A stretch of DNA of 64,000 bases from assembly GCF_902497855.1 (NCBI RefSeq), contig NZ_CABVHU010000007.1, positions 248,001 through 312,000 on the forward strand, in the 5' to 3' direction. This document shows positions 26,019-32,586 of the stretch, piece by piece; positions within the stretch are counted from its first letter, which is position 1, and each line of letters begins with the position of its first letter. Source of the stretch: Pseudomonas fluorescens. Lineage in GTDB: Bacteria; Pseudomonadota; Gammaproteobacteria; Pseudomonadales; Pseudomonadaceae. A program made the translations under genes and the position numbers. The notes below the pieces were generated by a model that was not told where the DNA came from, ran no database searches, and saw nothing but the letters and a program-made list of their open reading frames with translations.

Positions 26019-26033
26019 GCGCGAAAAGCGTGC
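26019..26033 (-). promoter_or_regulatory. NtrC-like enhancer site 2
   Basis: GCGCGAAAAGCGTGC, a weaker match to the same consensus. Its centre is 33 bases (three helical turns) from site 1, at about -142, the arrangement known for NtrC enhancers at glnA. Confidence 0.6.
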
Positions 26034-26104
26034 ATCCCTGCAGTCGGGATTGACTATAGACACTGCGTGATACACTGCTCGCCATTGTTTCCAGGACATT
26101 TCCC

Positions 26105-26365
26105 ATGCTCGCGCCCAAAGACTTCCTCGACGCCCTGAGCGGCACCGCCTCCCGCCTCTTCAGCGGCGACAACCCACTGCCGAAAAGCGAAATCGAAAGC
26201 CAGTTCAAGGCTTTGTTGCAGAGCGGCTTCAACAAGCTGGACCTGGTGAGCCGGGAAGAGTTCGACAGCCAGATGATCGTACTGGCACGGACCCGGGCAC
26301 GGCTGGAGAGCCTCGAAGCGAAAGTGGCCGAGCTGGAAGCCAAGCTCAACCCCCCCACCGAATAA
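26105..26365 (+). CDS. ubiK: UbiK, ubiquinone biosynthesis accessory factor
   Basis: 86 residues: MLAPKDFLDALSGTASRLFSGD, an amphipathic membrane-associating N-terminus, then a C-terminal coiled coil (LDLVSREEFDSQMIVLARTRARLESLEAKVAELEAKL). This is the BMFP/YqiC family, renamed UbiK, which binds UbiJ and aids aerobic ubiquinone synthesis in E. coli. It is divergent from glnK; the NtrC-like sites lie between the two starts. In P. aeruginosa comM follows it directly, but here an accessory segment of about 2.2 kb intervenes. Confidence 0.93.
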   Translation: MLAPKDFLDALSGTASRLFSGDNPLPKSEIESQFKALLQSGFNKLDLVSREEFDSQMIVLARTRARLESLEAKVAELEAKLNPPTE

Positions 26366-26387
26366 CCCCTGATTTGAAATGCAGCCC

Positions 26388-26420
26388 CCTGTAGGAGCTG
26401 GCTTGCCAGCGAAGGCGGCC
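26388..26420. repeat. Single REP, GCTGGCTTGCCAGCGA type
   Basis: CCTGTAGGAGCTGGCTTGCC followed by AGCGAAGGCGG. No inverted partner is seen in the next 150 bases, so it is a singlet. Confidence 0.88.
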
Positions 26421-26577
26421 TATCTGCCAACAGAGAGGTAGAAGCAGTCGAAGGCTCAGGCCGCGTCCTCGGACGATCTCCTGATCCTACGCCCCGCAAC
26501 CATCTCAGCAACGTCCTACAAACATCACCACCGCCGTCCGATTGCGCCGCAAAGCCCAGGTTCCTAAGCTCACCCAA

Positions 26578-26760
26578 TGCTGAATGTTCAGCACTGGGTT
26601 TGGCGACCCGGAAAGCTTAAGGCGCACGAAGACCATCGACTCGAGTCATGGCGGTTGTGCGTGGGAGACCTTCGGGTCTGCCGGGTTCCTTTTGCTCCGG
26701 TTCGCCAACCCGCGTACAGCTGCCACCCAATTGTTTGGCGACGATTGCTGGCAGCCTTTT
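26578..26760 (+). ncRNA. Candidate cis-regulatory structured leader of BRO-N gene
   Basis: At least four inverted repeats lie in series. They are TGCTGAA/TTCAGCA at 26578-26593; an outer CGCAC/GTGCG stem (26622-26660) enclosing CCAT-GACT/AGTC-ATGG; AGACC-TTCG-GGTCT near 26666, a UUCG-capped hairpin; and GCTGCCA (26719-26725)/TGGCAGC (26749-26755), followed by CTTTT. The last looks like a terminator placed directly before the AAAGGAG ribosome site at about 26767. Together this resembles an attenuator or riboswitch-like leader. The assignment is by inspection only. Confidence 0.5.
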
Positions 26761-26781
26761 CAAGCAAAAGGAGCTGTATCA

Positions 26782-27309
26782 ATGAATAACGATGACACTT
26801 ATCTAACCCCCCACATCTTCACCCGCCACAACCTCCACCTCCACGCCCTCCTCCTGCAAAACCAACCCTGGTTCAGCGCCCGCGACCTCGGCCGACTGCT
26901 ACGCCTCTTCCTCGACGAACGCACCCTCCGAAAACTCGACCCCGACCAACGCCAAACCGCAAAAACACTCACCCACGGCCGCATCGAAAACACGCTGCTG
27001 ATCAGCGAATCCGGCGTCTACGCGCTACTGGTCTATCACTACTGCCCCGAATACCGAGCCCTGCGCGAATGGCTGACCCACGATGTGGTGCCAGCCCTCA
27101 GAGACGCCCAGCACCCCACCTCAACCGAACGCCCGATTTTGAGCCGGCTGAATTGGCCGCAGATGTCGTTGAGCCTGCTGCATTGGAACAACCAGCCATG
27201 GATTCGGCTGCAGGATGTTCCGCACGTACTACCTGAAGGAGAGCAACCACGACGCGCAGTCGTTACTCCATGGTGGAGAAGAGCTTCGCGGATGCTGCAA
27301 ACGCTCTAA
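26782..27309 (+). CDS. BRO-N domain (phage antirepressor-like) protein
   Basis: 175 residues from ATG 26782, which follows AAAAGGAG at ideal spacing. Residues about 8-105 fit the BRO-N fold of phage antirepressors (IFTRHNLHLHALLLQNQPWFSARDLGRLL, then LLISESGVYALLVYHYCPEYRALREWLTHDVVPALR). The remaining 70 residues are short and contain a second partial repeat of that pattern (LNWPQMSLSLLHWNNQPWIRLQDVPHVL), but no KilA-C or ANT domain. No other phage gene is near. It is probably an orphan regulator acquired with its leader. A terminator follows at 27316. Confidence 0.75.
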   Translation: MNNDDTYLTPHIFTRHNLHLHALLLQNQPWFSARDLGRLLRLFLDERTLRKLDPDQRQTAKTLTHGRIENTLLISESGVYALLVYHYCPEYRALREWLTHDVVPALRDAQHPTSTERPILSRLNWPQMSLSLLHWNNQPWIRLQDVPHVLPEGEQPRRAVVTPWWRRASRMLQTL

Positions 27310-27315
27310 ATAAAA

Positions 27316-27340
27316 AACCCCACGCTTTCAACGTGGGGTT
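27316..27340. terminator. Intrinsic terminator between BRO-N gene and higA
   Basis: Perfect 9-base arms AACCCCACG / CGTGGGGTT around CTTTCAA, with a run of A on the left. It begins 6 bases after the BRO-N stop and serves the convergent higBA transcript as well. Confidence 0.85.
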
Positions 27341-27359
27341 CTTCGTTCAACAAGAAGCA

Positions 27360-27665
27360 TCAGGCGCAGTGCGCAAGCCGCTCAACCTGATCCCGTATCG
27401 CAGCCCCTCGCTCAATCTCGGCTTTGCGCAAATCGTAAGTCGATTGCAGGTTCAGCCAAAACTCCGGGGTAGTATCCAGACAGATAGATAGCCTTAGCGC
27501 CATATCAGCGCTGACACCCCGACGCTGAAGCACGATGTCGTTCACCGTAGGTGTCGACACGTTCAACGCTCTGGCCAGAGCGGCAGCCGTAAGGCTCAAA
27601 GGCTCCAGATATTCCTCTTTGAGGATCTCGCCAGGATGCACCGGGCGCATACCATTCTTAGTCAT
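27360..27665 (-). CDS. higA: HigA family antitoxin
   Basis: 101 residues, MTKNGMRPVHPGEILKEEYLEPLSLTAAALARALNVSTPTVNDIVLQRRGVSADMALRLSICLDTTPEFWLNLQSTYDLRKAE: the XRE-type helix-turn-helix of the HigA/VapI addiction-module family. It neutralises the HigB toxin and represses the operon. It lies 8 bases after higB, in the toxin-first order characteristic of higBA. Confidence 0.93.
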   Translation of the reverse strand: MTKNGMRPVHPGEILKEEYLEPLSLTAAALARALNVSTPTVNDIVLQRRGVSADMALRLSICLDTTPEFWLNLQSTYDLRKAEIERGAAIRDQVERLAHCA

Positions 27666-27673
27666 TACTCACC

Positions 27674-27952
27674 TCAGTGATAATCGACGATTTCGACATT
27701 CTCAGGTCCATTAGGACCCCAAACAAAGCAAATTCGCCATTGAGCGTTGATTCGGATGCTGTACTGACCGTCTCGATTACCTTCCAGCGCCTCCAAACGA
27801 TTGCCTGGCGGTGATCGAAGGTCCCTCAGCACGGCAGCATCATCAAGCATCGTCAGCTTTCGTTCCACGACACTCAGAATGGCTGACCACATACGGGTCT
27901 TACCGTTGCGAAACAGGTACTCGGTCTCAGAACACTTAAAGCTAACGATCAT
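27674..27952 (-). CDS. higB: HigB family (RelE superfamily) toxin
   Basis: 92 residues: MIVSFKCSETEYLFRNGKT, VERKLTMLDDAAVLRDLRSPPGNRLEALEGNRDGQYSIRINAQWRICFVW, ending VEIVDYH. This is the HigB/GraT branch of RelE toxins, which cleave mRNA on the ribosome; the SIRINAQWRICF strand and terminal DYH are conserved landmarks. Toxin gene first, antitoxin second. A near-palindrome at 27961-27974 right before the start is a likely HigA operator. The region is AT-richer than its surroundings, consistent with acquisition. Confidence 0.93.
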   Translation of the reverse strand: MIVSFKCSETEYLFRNGKTRMWSAILSVVERKLTMLDDAAVLRDLRSPPGNRLEALEGNRDGQYSIRINAQWRICFVWGPNGPENVEIVDYH

Positions 27953-27960
27953 AATTTAAA

Positions 27961-27974
27961 GCTTAACGTTATGC
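27961..27974 (-). promoter_or_regulatory. Candidate HigA operator
   Basis: GCTTAACGTTATGC is a 14-base palindrome with a single mismatched pair. It starts 8 bases upstream of the higB ATG and lies at or just past the predicted transcript start. Confidence 0.55.
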
Positions 27975-27984
27975 ATTAATCTTG

Positions 27985-28012
27985 AGTGTATAACCTGAAT
28001 TCATAAAAGCAA
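27985..28012 (-). promoter_or_regulatory. Candidate higBA promoter
   Basis: On the minus strand, TTGCTT (28012-28007) and TACACT (27990-27985) are separated by 16 bases. The start would fall near 27978, next to the palindrome. Confidence 0.5.
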
Positions 28013-28202
28013 ACGTGCTGCTTTGACTCTCGACCTCCCGTACGAAACTTTAGGAAAAGGACTACCTGCGCCCTTCGGAACACCGTCGAAATCCAGACTA
28101 TTCCTACAACAAAAAGCTCCAGCTCCCATTGCATTAGAACCGTGTCCACCCCTTAAGCTGACTGACCTAAAAAACCAATGCACACATTCAAAAGAGATCG
28201 TT

Positions 28203-28373
28203 ATGAAACCCAAAAAGCGAAAAGCCAGGCTGTTACTCGTCGCTGAATACCATGCTGAGGCACGTCGACTAGCGGGCAACCTATCAGCCAATCAACGCCG
28301 CTTTTTTAATGTCGCGGCTGCTCACGGCAAAGAACTTGAGCCCAGTGGCCCGCTTGCCGGACCAAGGGCCTGA
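28203..28373 (+). CDS. Small basic hypothetical protein
   Basis: 56 residues from ATG 28203 with AAGAGA just upstream: a Lys/Arg-rich start (MKPKKRKARLLLVAEYHAEA), a helical middle and a Pro/Gly-rich end. I do not recognise a family. The reading frame is open for 60 codons upstream but without a ribosome site. It lies in the accessory segment between higB and comM. It may not be expressed; the call rests on start context and on the lack of any better gene here. Confidence 0.35.
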   Translation: MKPKKRKARLLLVAEYHAEARRLAGNLSANQRRFFNVAAAHGKELEPSGPLAGPRA

Positions 28374-28548
28374 GGGCCCGTGCAGAATCGCCGCCTGCCT
28401 GGCAGTTTTTTGCTTCCGAATTAGCTCACCGACACTCGCAACATTCTGCGAAGGTTTGGCACCTGCCCCGCCACGCTAAATCGCCGCCTCTCGACTACCC
28501 TTAAAAAACCGCAGGAAGCGGTCCTCGTGTCAGCTCAAGGAACGACCC

Positions 28549-30045
28549 ATGTCCCTCTCCATTGTCCACAGCCGCGCCCAGATTGGCGTGGATGCCCCCG
28601 CCGTCACCGTGGAAGTCCATCTGGCCAACGGCTTGCCATCCCTGACGATGGTCGGTTTACCCGAAACAGCCGTGAGGGAAAGCAAGGACCGCGTGCGCAG
28701 CGCGATCATCAATTCGGGTCTGCAATTTCCGGCGCGGCGCATTACGTTGAATCTCGCTCCCGCGGATCTACCGAAGGATGGCGGCCGATTTGATCTGGCG
28801 ATTGCCCTGGGGATCCTGTCGGCCAGTGTCCAGGTGCCGACGCTGACGCTGGACGATGTGGAATGCCTTGGGGAATTGGCGCTGTCCGGTGCAGTGCGGG
28901 CGGTTCGCGGTGTGTTACCGGCGGCATTGGCCGCGCGCAAGGCCGGACGGACATTATTGGTGCCGCGGGCCAATGCCGAGGAGGCGTGCCTGGCGTCGGG
29001 GTTGAAGGTGATTGCGGTGGACCATCTGCTGGAAGCCGTTGCGCATTTCAATGGCCATACGCCCATCGAGCCATACGTTTCGGATGGCTTGATGCATGCC
29101 AGCAAACCCTATCCCGACTTGAACGATGTGCAGGGCCAACTCGCGGCCAAGCGTGCGTTGCTGATTGCGGCGGCGGGCGCGCATAACCTGTTGTTCAGCG
29201 GGCCTCCGGGGACGGGCAAAACACTGCTGGCGAGTCGCCTGCCGGGGTTGTTGCCGCCATTGGCAGAAAGCGAGGCGCTGGAAGTCGCTGCGATTCAATC
29301 GGTCGCCAGTTGTGTGCCGTTGAGCCATTGGCCGCAGCGACCGTTTCGCCAACCCCATCACTCCGCTTCCGGGCCGGCCCTGGTGGGCGGCGGCTCGAAA
29401 CCTCAACCCGGTGAGATCACCCTTGCCCACCATGGCGTGCTGTTCCTCGATGAACTCCCGGAATTTGACCGCAAGGTATTGGAGGTACTGAGGGAGCCAT
29501 TGGAATCCGGCCACATCGTGATTTCCCGCGCCAGGGACCGCGTACGCTTTCCGGCGCGGTTTCAGCTGGTCGCCGCGATGAATCCCTGCCCCTGTGGATA
29601 TCTTGGTGAACCGAGTGGTCGCTGTTCCTGCACACCGGACATGGTCCAGCGTTATCGCAATAAACTGTCGGGACCGCTGCTGGATCGCATCGACCTGCAC
29701 CTGACCGTCGCACGGGAGGCCACGGCGTTGAATCCTGCCTCGAAATCCGGTGACGACACGGCCACCGCCGCGCAACTGGTTGCCCATTCACGAGAACGAC
29801 AACAAAAACGCCAGGGCTGTGCGAACGCGTTCCTTGATCTGCCGGGCCTGCGCAAACACTGCAAACTATCCACAGCCGATGAAAACTGGCTGGAAACCGC
29901 CTGCGAGCGTTTGACCTTGTCCCTGCGAGCCGCCCACCGCCTGCTCAAGGTAGCGCGCACTTTGGCGGACCTTGAGCAAGTCGATGGCATTCGACGCGAA
30001 CATTTGGCTGAGGCGCTTCAATACAGGCCGTCGAGCCCTGAATAG
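28549..30045 (+). CDS. comM: ComM/YifB family AAA ATPase
   Basis: 498 residues, with an N-terminal Lon-protease-like domain (SIVHSRAQIGVDAPAVTVEVHLANGLPSLTMVGLPETAVRESKDRVRSAI), then a Mg-chelatase-type AAA+ core with Walker A GPPGTGKTLLASRL, Walker B GVLFLDELPEF, a CPCG...CSC zinc-like cluster (MNPCPCGYLGEPSGRCSC), and a helical C-terminus. ComM is a branch-migration helicase that helps integrate foreign DNA in natural transformation; YifB homologues are common in non-competent species too. The ATG at 28549 opens MSLSIVHSRAQ. Confidence 0.94.
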   Translation: MSLSIVHSRAQIGVDAPAVTVEVHLANGLPSLTMVGLPETAVRESKDRVRSAIINSGLQFPARRITLNLAPADLPKDGGRFDLAIALGILSASVQVPTLTLDDVECLGELALSGAVRAVRGVLPAALAARKAGRTLLVPRANAEEACLASGLKVIAVDHLLEAVAHFNGHTPIEPYVSDGLMHASKPYPDLNDVQGQLAAKRALLIAAAGAHNLLFSGPPGTGKTLLASRLPGLLPPLAESEALEVAAIQSVASCVPLSHWPQRPFRQPHHSASGPALVGGGSKPQPGEITLAHHGVLFLDELPEFDRKVLEVLREPLESGHIVISRARDRVRFPARFQLVAAMNPCPCGYLGEPSGRCSCTPDMVQRYRNKLSGPLLDRIDLHLTVAREATALNPASKSGDDTATAAQLVAHSRERQQKRQGCANAFLDLPGLRKHCKLSTADENWLETACERLTLSLRAAHRLLKVARTLADLEQVDGIRREHLAEALQYRPSSPE

Positions 30046-30094
30046 TTCAGTCGAGGAAGCCTTCAGCGAACCGAAATGAAGAATGGTCCAGGTG

Positions 30095-31309
30095 TCATCC
30101 CTTGGTGAGATCCACCAACGGCGTCTGCCGCACTTCGGTTTCCCGCCCATCCTGAATCTCGCTCACCCGCTTCAACGCCTGATCCACGGCACCTTTATCC
30201 CCCAACAAGCTATAGCTGATCCGGAACTGCTTCTGCTCCTTCGGCCCAATCGTGGGCACCAGACCCAGTGGCCGCTGATACCGGCGGTTGTAGGAAAAGC
30301 TCGTTCCCGGCTCAAGACCCGTGACATAGCCCTGCCCTTGGGTATCGGTGTTTTTCCACAGGGAGAACACGGGCAGCGTTTGAGTGTTGAAGCCGACCGA
30401 GACACCCAGGCTGCCTGCCTTGTTATGCAGCACGGTCAGCGTATCGCCCTTGGCGTCGGCATAGGGCACGACGTTGTAAACCGTTTCGTCGTAGTCCTTG
30501 GTCGGCGCACGGTAGGTTTGCCAGTCCGGCAGATCGCCTTTGGCCTTGTCGTTGAATGGCGATACTTGTTTCACCGGCGCGACGAAGCGGGCGCCCTGCT
30601 CGAGGAATGGGGTGCTGAAGTTGCTGTGGTACAGCGCCTGGTGTTCCTTTGAATAGTCGCCGTTATTGGTCAGGGTGTCGTTGAGGCTGAAGCTCACGCT
30701 GCCGGGTTCGGTGACCAGTTCGGTCGCGACGGAGAAGTCGACTTTCTTGAACGCCTGCTCTTTCAGCTCGCCGCGCAGGCTGATGGCGTACGGCGGTTTT
30801 TCGTCGATGTGCAGGGTGACTTTATTGGCCGGGATGTTGGCCGCGCGGCCGTGGAGGGTCAGGAGTTCGCCATTGTCCATGCCGGGGTGGCCGACCCATT
30901 CGTAGCCGCAGCGGGTGACCAGTTCGTTGAAGCCTTCCAGCCAGCCCAGGCCGCCGCGACCGTTGAGCTCGATGAAAGATGGATTGACCACTTCCTTGAC
31001 CGGCGAATCCCAGCCCATGCGCACAGTGCCGACCGAGGCTTGCAGCACGTTCATTCCTCGTGTCGGCACCACCGAGAGTTTCATTGTGCCGTTATCGATG
31101 TCGACGATGCTGACGCCTTCCTGCCGACCGCCGTGCAAGGTGCGCAGGGTCACGGAGAAAGGTTTGTCGGTTTTCACGCCGAGTTGCTGGCTGGTGATCT
31201 GCCAGTTCTGGGCGGCCTTGTCGGTGTCGAGCAAGACGTAGTCCCAGGCCATGGCGTGGGAGGCGGCGGACAATGCGCCGAGGCTAATGAGGAGTTTGAG
31301 CGGGGTCAT
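30095..31309 (-). CDS. Secreted DUF4432 / aldose-1-epimerase-like protein
   Basis: 404 residues from ATG 31309 with a clear signal peptide (MTPLKLLISLGALSAASHAMA). The mature part has the galactose-mutarotase-like beta fold of DUF4432: VVPTRGMNVLQASVGTVRMGWDSPVKEVVNPSF, GGLGWLEGFNELVTRCGYEWVGHPG, LTLHGRAANIPAN and LYHSNFSTPFLEQGARF. DUF4432 proteins are expected to bind sugars; the function of this periplasmic form is unknown. It is convergent with comM. I see no sugar transporter or kinase next to it, so no pathway is assigned. Confidence 0.82.
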   Translation of the reverse strand: MTPLKLLISLGALSAASHAMAWDYVLLDTDKAAQNWQITSQQLGVKTDKPFSVTLRTLHGGRQEGVSIVDIDNGTMKLSVVPTRGMNVLQASVGTVRMGWDSPVKEVVNPSFIELNGRGGLGWLEGFNELVTRCGYEWVGHPGMDNGELLTLHGRAANIPANKVTLHIDEKPPYAISLRGELKEQAFKKVDFSVATELVTEPGSVSFSLNDTLTNNGDYSKEHQALYHSNFSTPFLEQGARFVAPVKQVSPFNDKAKGDLPDWQTYRAPTKDYDETVYNVVPYADAKGDTLTVLHNKAGSLGVSVGFNTQTLPVFSLWKNTDTQGQGYVTGLEPGTSFSYNRRYQRPLGLVPTIGPKEQKQFRISYSLLGDKGAVDQALKRVSEIQDGRETEVRQTPLVDLTKG

Positions 31310-31438
31310 GGCAGGAGCCTTTCTTGGAGTTGTGCCATTTTTATAGCCTTGCTGAAACGATTCATCAAGTCCTATAAACAAGATTAAAAAAGACGTGGCG
31401 ATTCGAAGCTTTGCGTTAATTCAGAACATTGAAGCGAT

Positions 31439-31467
31439 TCCATCGCGAGCAAGCTCGCTCCCACAGG
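31439..31467. repeat. Single REP, GCGAGCAAGCTCGCTC type
   Basis: CATCGCGAGCAAGCTCGCTC followed by CCACAGGG. No partner nearby. It lies in the gap between the DUF4432 and LysR genes, which otherwise shows nothing. Confidence 0.85.
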
Positions 31468-31513
31468 GAATTGCGGCGAACTCAAGATGTGTGACCACCA
31501 AAACCGCATCGAT

Positions 31514-32434
31514 TCAGCTCAGGCGCTCAACCTCCGGTAACTCCATCGCCCGCACTTCGCCCTGCAGGAAATCGCTGAGCCGGCGCATACGCTCACCACC
31601 GGGTCGGGTTTTCGGCCAGACCAGGTAATATTTCTCACCGCTGGCAACGGCTGTCGGCCACGGCAGACTCAGCCGTCCCTGGGCAACGTCCTCCGCCACC
31701 ATCAGCAAATCACCCATGGACACGCCGTATCCTCGGGCGGCGGCGATCATGCCCAACTCCAGTGTGTCGAACACCTGCCCGCCCTTGAGCGACACCTGAT
31801 CGGTCAGGCCCATGCGCTCCAGCCAATTGCGCCAGTCACGGCGATCCGGGGTCGGGTGCAGCAGTTCGGCATTGGCCAGGCGTGCGAGGTCCCACGGTTG
31901 ATCGTTCAGAAGATTCGGCGCGCCGACGGGAATCAGCTCTTCCGGGAACAGGAAACTGGCCTCCCAGTCCGGAGGAAAATTGCCGTTGCTGAGGATGACG
32001 GCGCAGTCGAAGGGTTCATGGTTGAAGTCCACCGAGTCGACGTCCATCCAGGCGCTGGTCAGTTGCACCTCGTTGCCCGGTTGCAAATGCCGGAATCGGC
32101 TGAGCCGCGCCAGCAGCCAACGCATGGTCAGGGTGGACGGCGCTTTCATGCGCAGGATGTCGTCCTCGGCACGCAGGGTGTGGCATGCGCGCTCCAGTGC
32201 CGCGAATCCTTCCCGGATGCCGGGCAGGATCAGCCGCGCGGACTCGGTCAATTGCAGATTGCGCCCACTGCGATGGAACAGCCGACAGGCGAAATGCTCT
32301 TCGAGCGTACGAATGTGCCGGCTGACCGCACTTTGAGTGATCGACAATTCTTCGGCGGCCCGGGTAAACGAGCTATGCCGCGCCGCTGCTTCGAATGCGC
32401 GAAGGGCATACAAGGGAGGAAGACGACGGGACAT
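31514..32434 (-). CDS. LysR-family transcriptional regulator, GcvA-like
   Basis: 306 residues from ATG 32434 (MSRRLPPLYALRAFEAAARHSSFTRAAEELSITQSAVSRHIRTLEEHFACRLFHRSGRNLQLT), the wHTH of the GcvA/AmpR branch. The C-terminal effector-binding domain follows (FDCAVILSNGNFPPDWEASFLFPEELIPVGAP). It is divergent from the MATE gene, and the gap carries a T-N11-A inverted repeat, so it probably controls itself and the pump. The frame is open 58 codons upstream, into the MATE start, so the family start is used. Confidence 0.9.
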   Translation of the reverse strand: MSRRLPPLYALRAFEAAARHSSFTRAAEELSITQSAVSRHIRTLEEHFACRLFHRSGRNLQLTESARLILPGIREGFAALERACHTLRAEDDILRMKAPSTLTMRWLLARLSRFRHLQPGNEVQLTSAWMDVDSVDFNHEPFDCAVILSNGNFPPDWEASFLFPEELIPVGAPNLLNDQPWDLARLANAELLHPTPDRRDWRNWLERMGLTDQVSLKGGQVFDTLELGMIAAARGYGVSMGDLLMVAEDVAQGRLSLPWPTAVASGEKYYLVWPKTRPGGERMRRLSDFLQGEVRAMELPEVERLS

Positions 32435-32483
32435 CAGGAAGACTCCTACAGCGTAATGAGATGAAGTTAACAGAAACGTCCTA

Positions 32484-32502
32484 GCATGAGTTTTAATCAT
32501 GC
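32484..32502. promoter_or_regulatory. Candidate LysR-type operator
   Basis: GCATGA-GTTTTAA-TCATGC: six-base arms around seven bases, containing the LysR motif T-N11-A (T at 32487, A at 32499). It is 50 bases from the regulator start and 85 from the MATE start. Confidence 0.6.
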
Positions 32503-32586
32503 CACCCATCCTTTTTATCCCTTTGTGAATTCCCCGCAAAGCGCCGAGAATCGACGCTTTCCTGCTAACTTTATCGATCGAGCGTG

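Larger units (their letters stand above)
26366..26781 (+). other. ubiK-BRO-N intergenic region with structured leader
   Basis: 416 bases. The first part has a single REP (26388-26420) and nothing else recognisable up to about 26577. The rest, 26578-26781, is a run of hairpins ending just before the ribosome site of the BRO-N gene. The frame of that gene is open through this region from an ATG at 26584, but no ribosome site precedes that ATG and the sequence behaves like structured RNA. Confidence 0.6.

Noticed and set aside
26584..26781. 66-residue N-terminal extension of the BRO-N protein
   Set aside because: No ribosome site precedes the ATG at 26584, the sequence is packed with hairpins, and AAAGGAG stands before the ATG at 26782. 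It is kept as an alternative in the findings.
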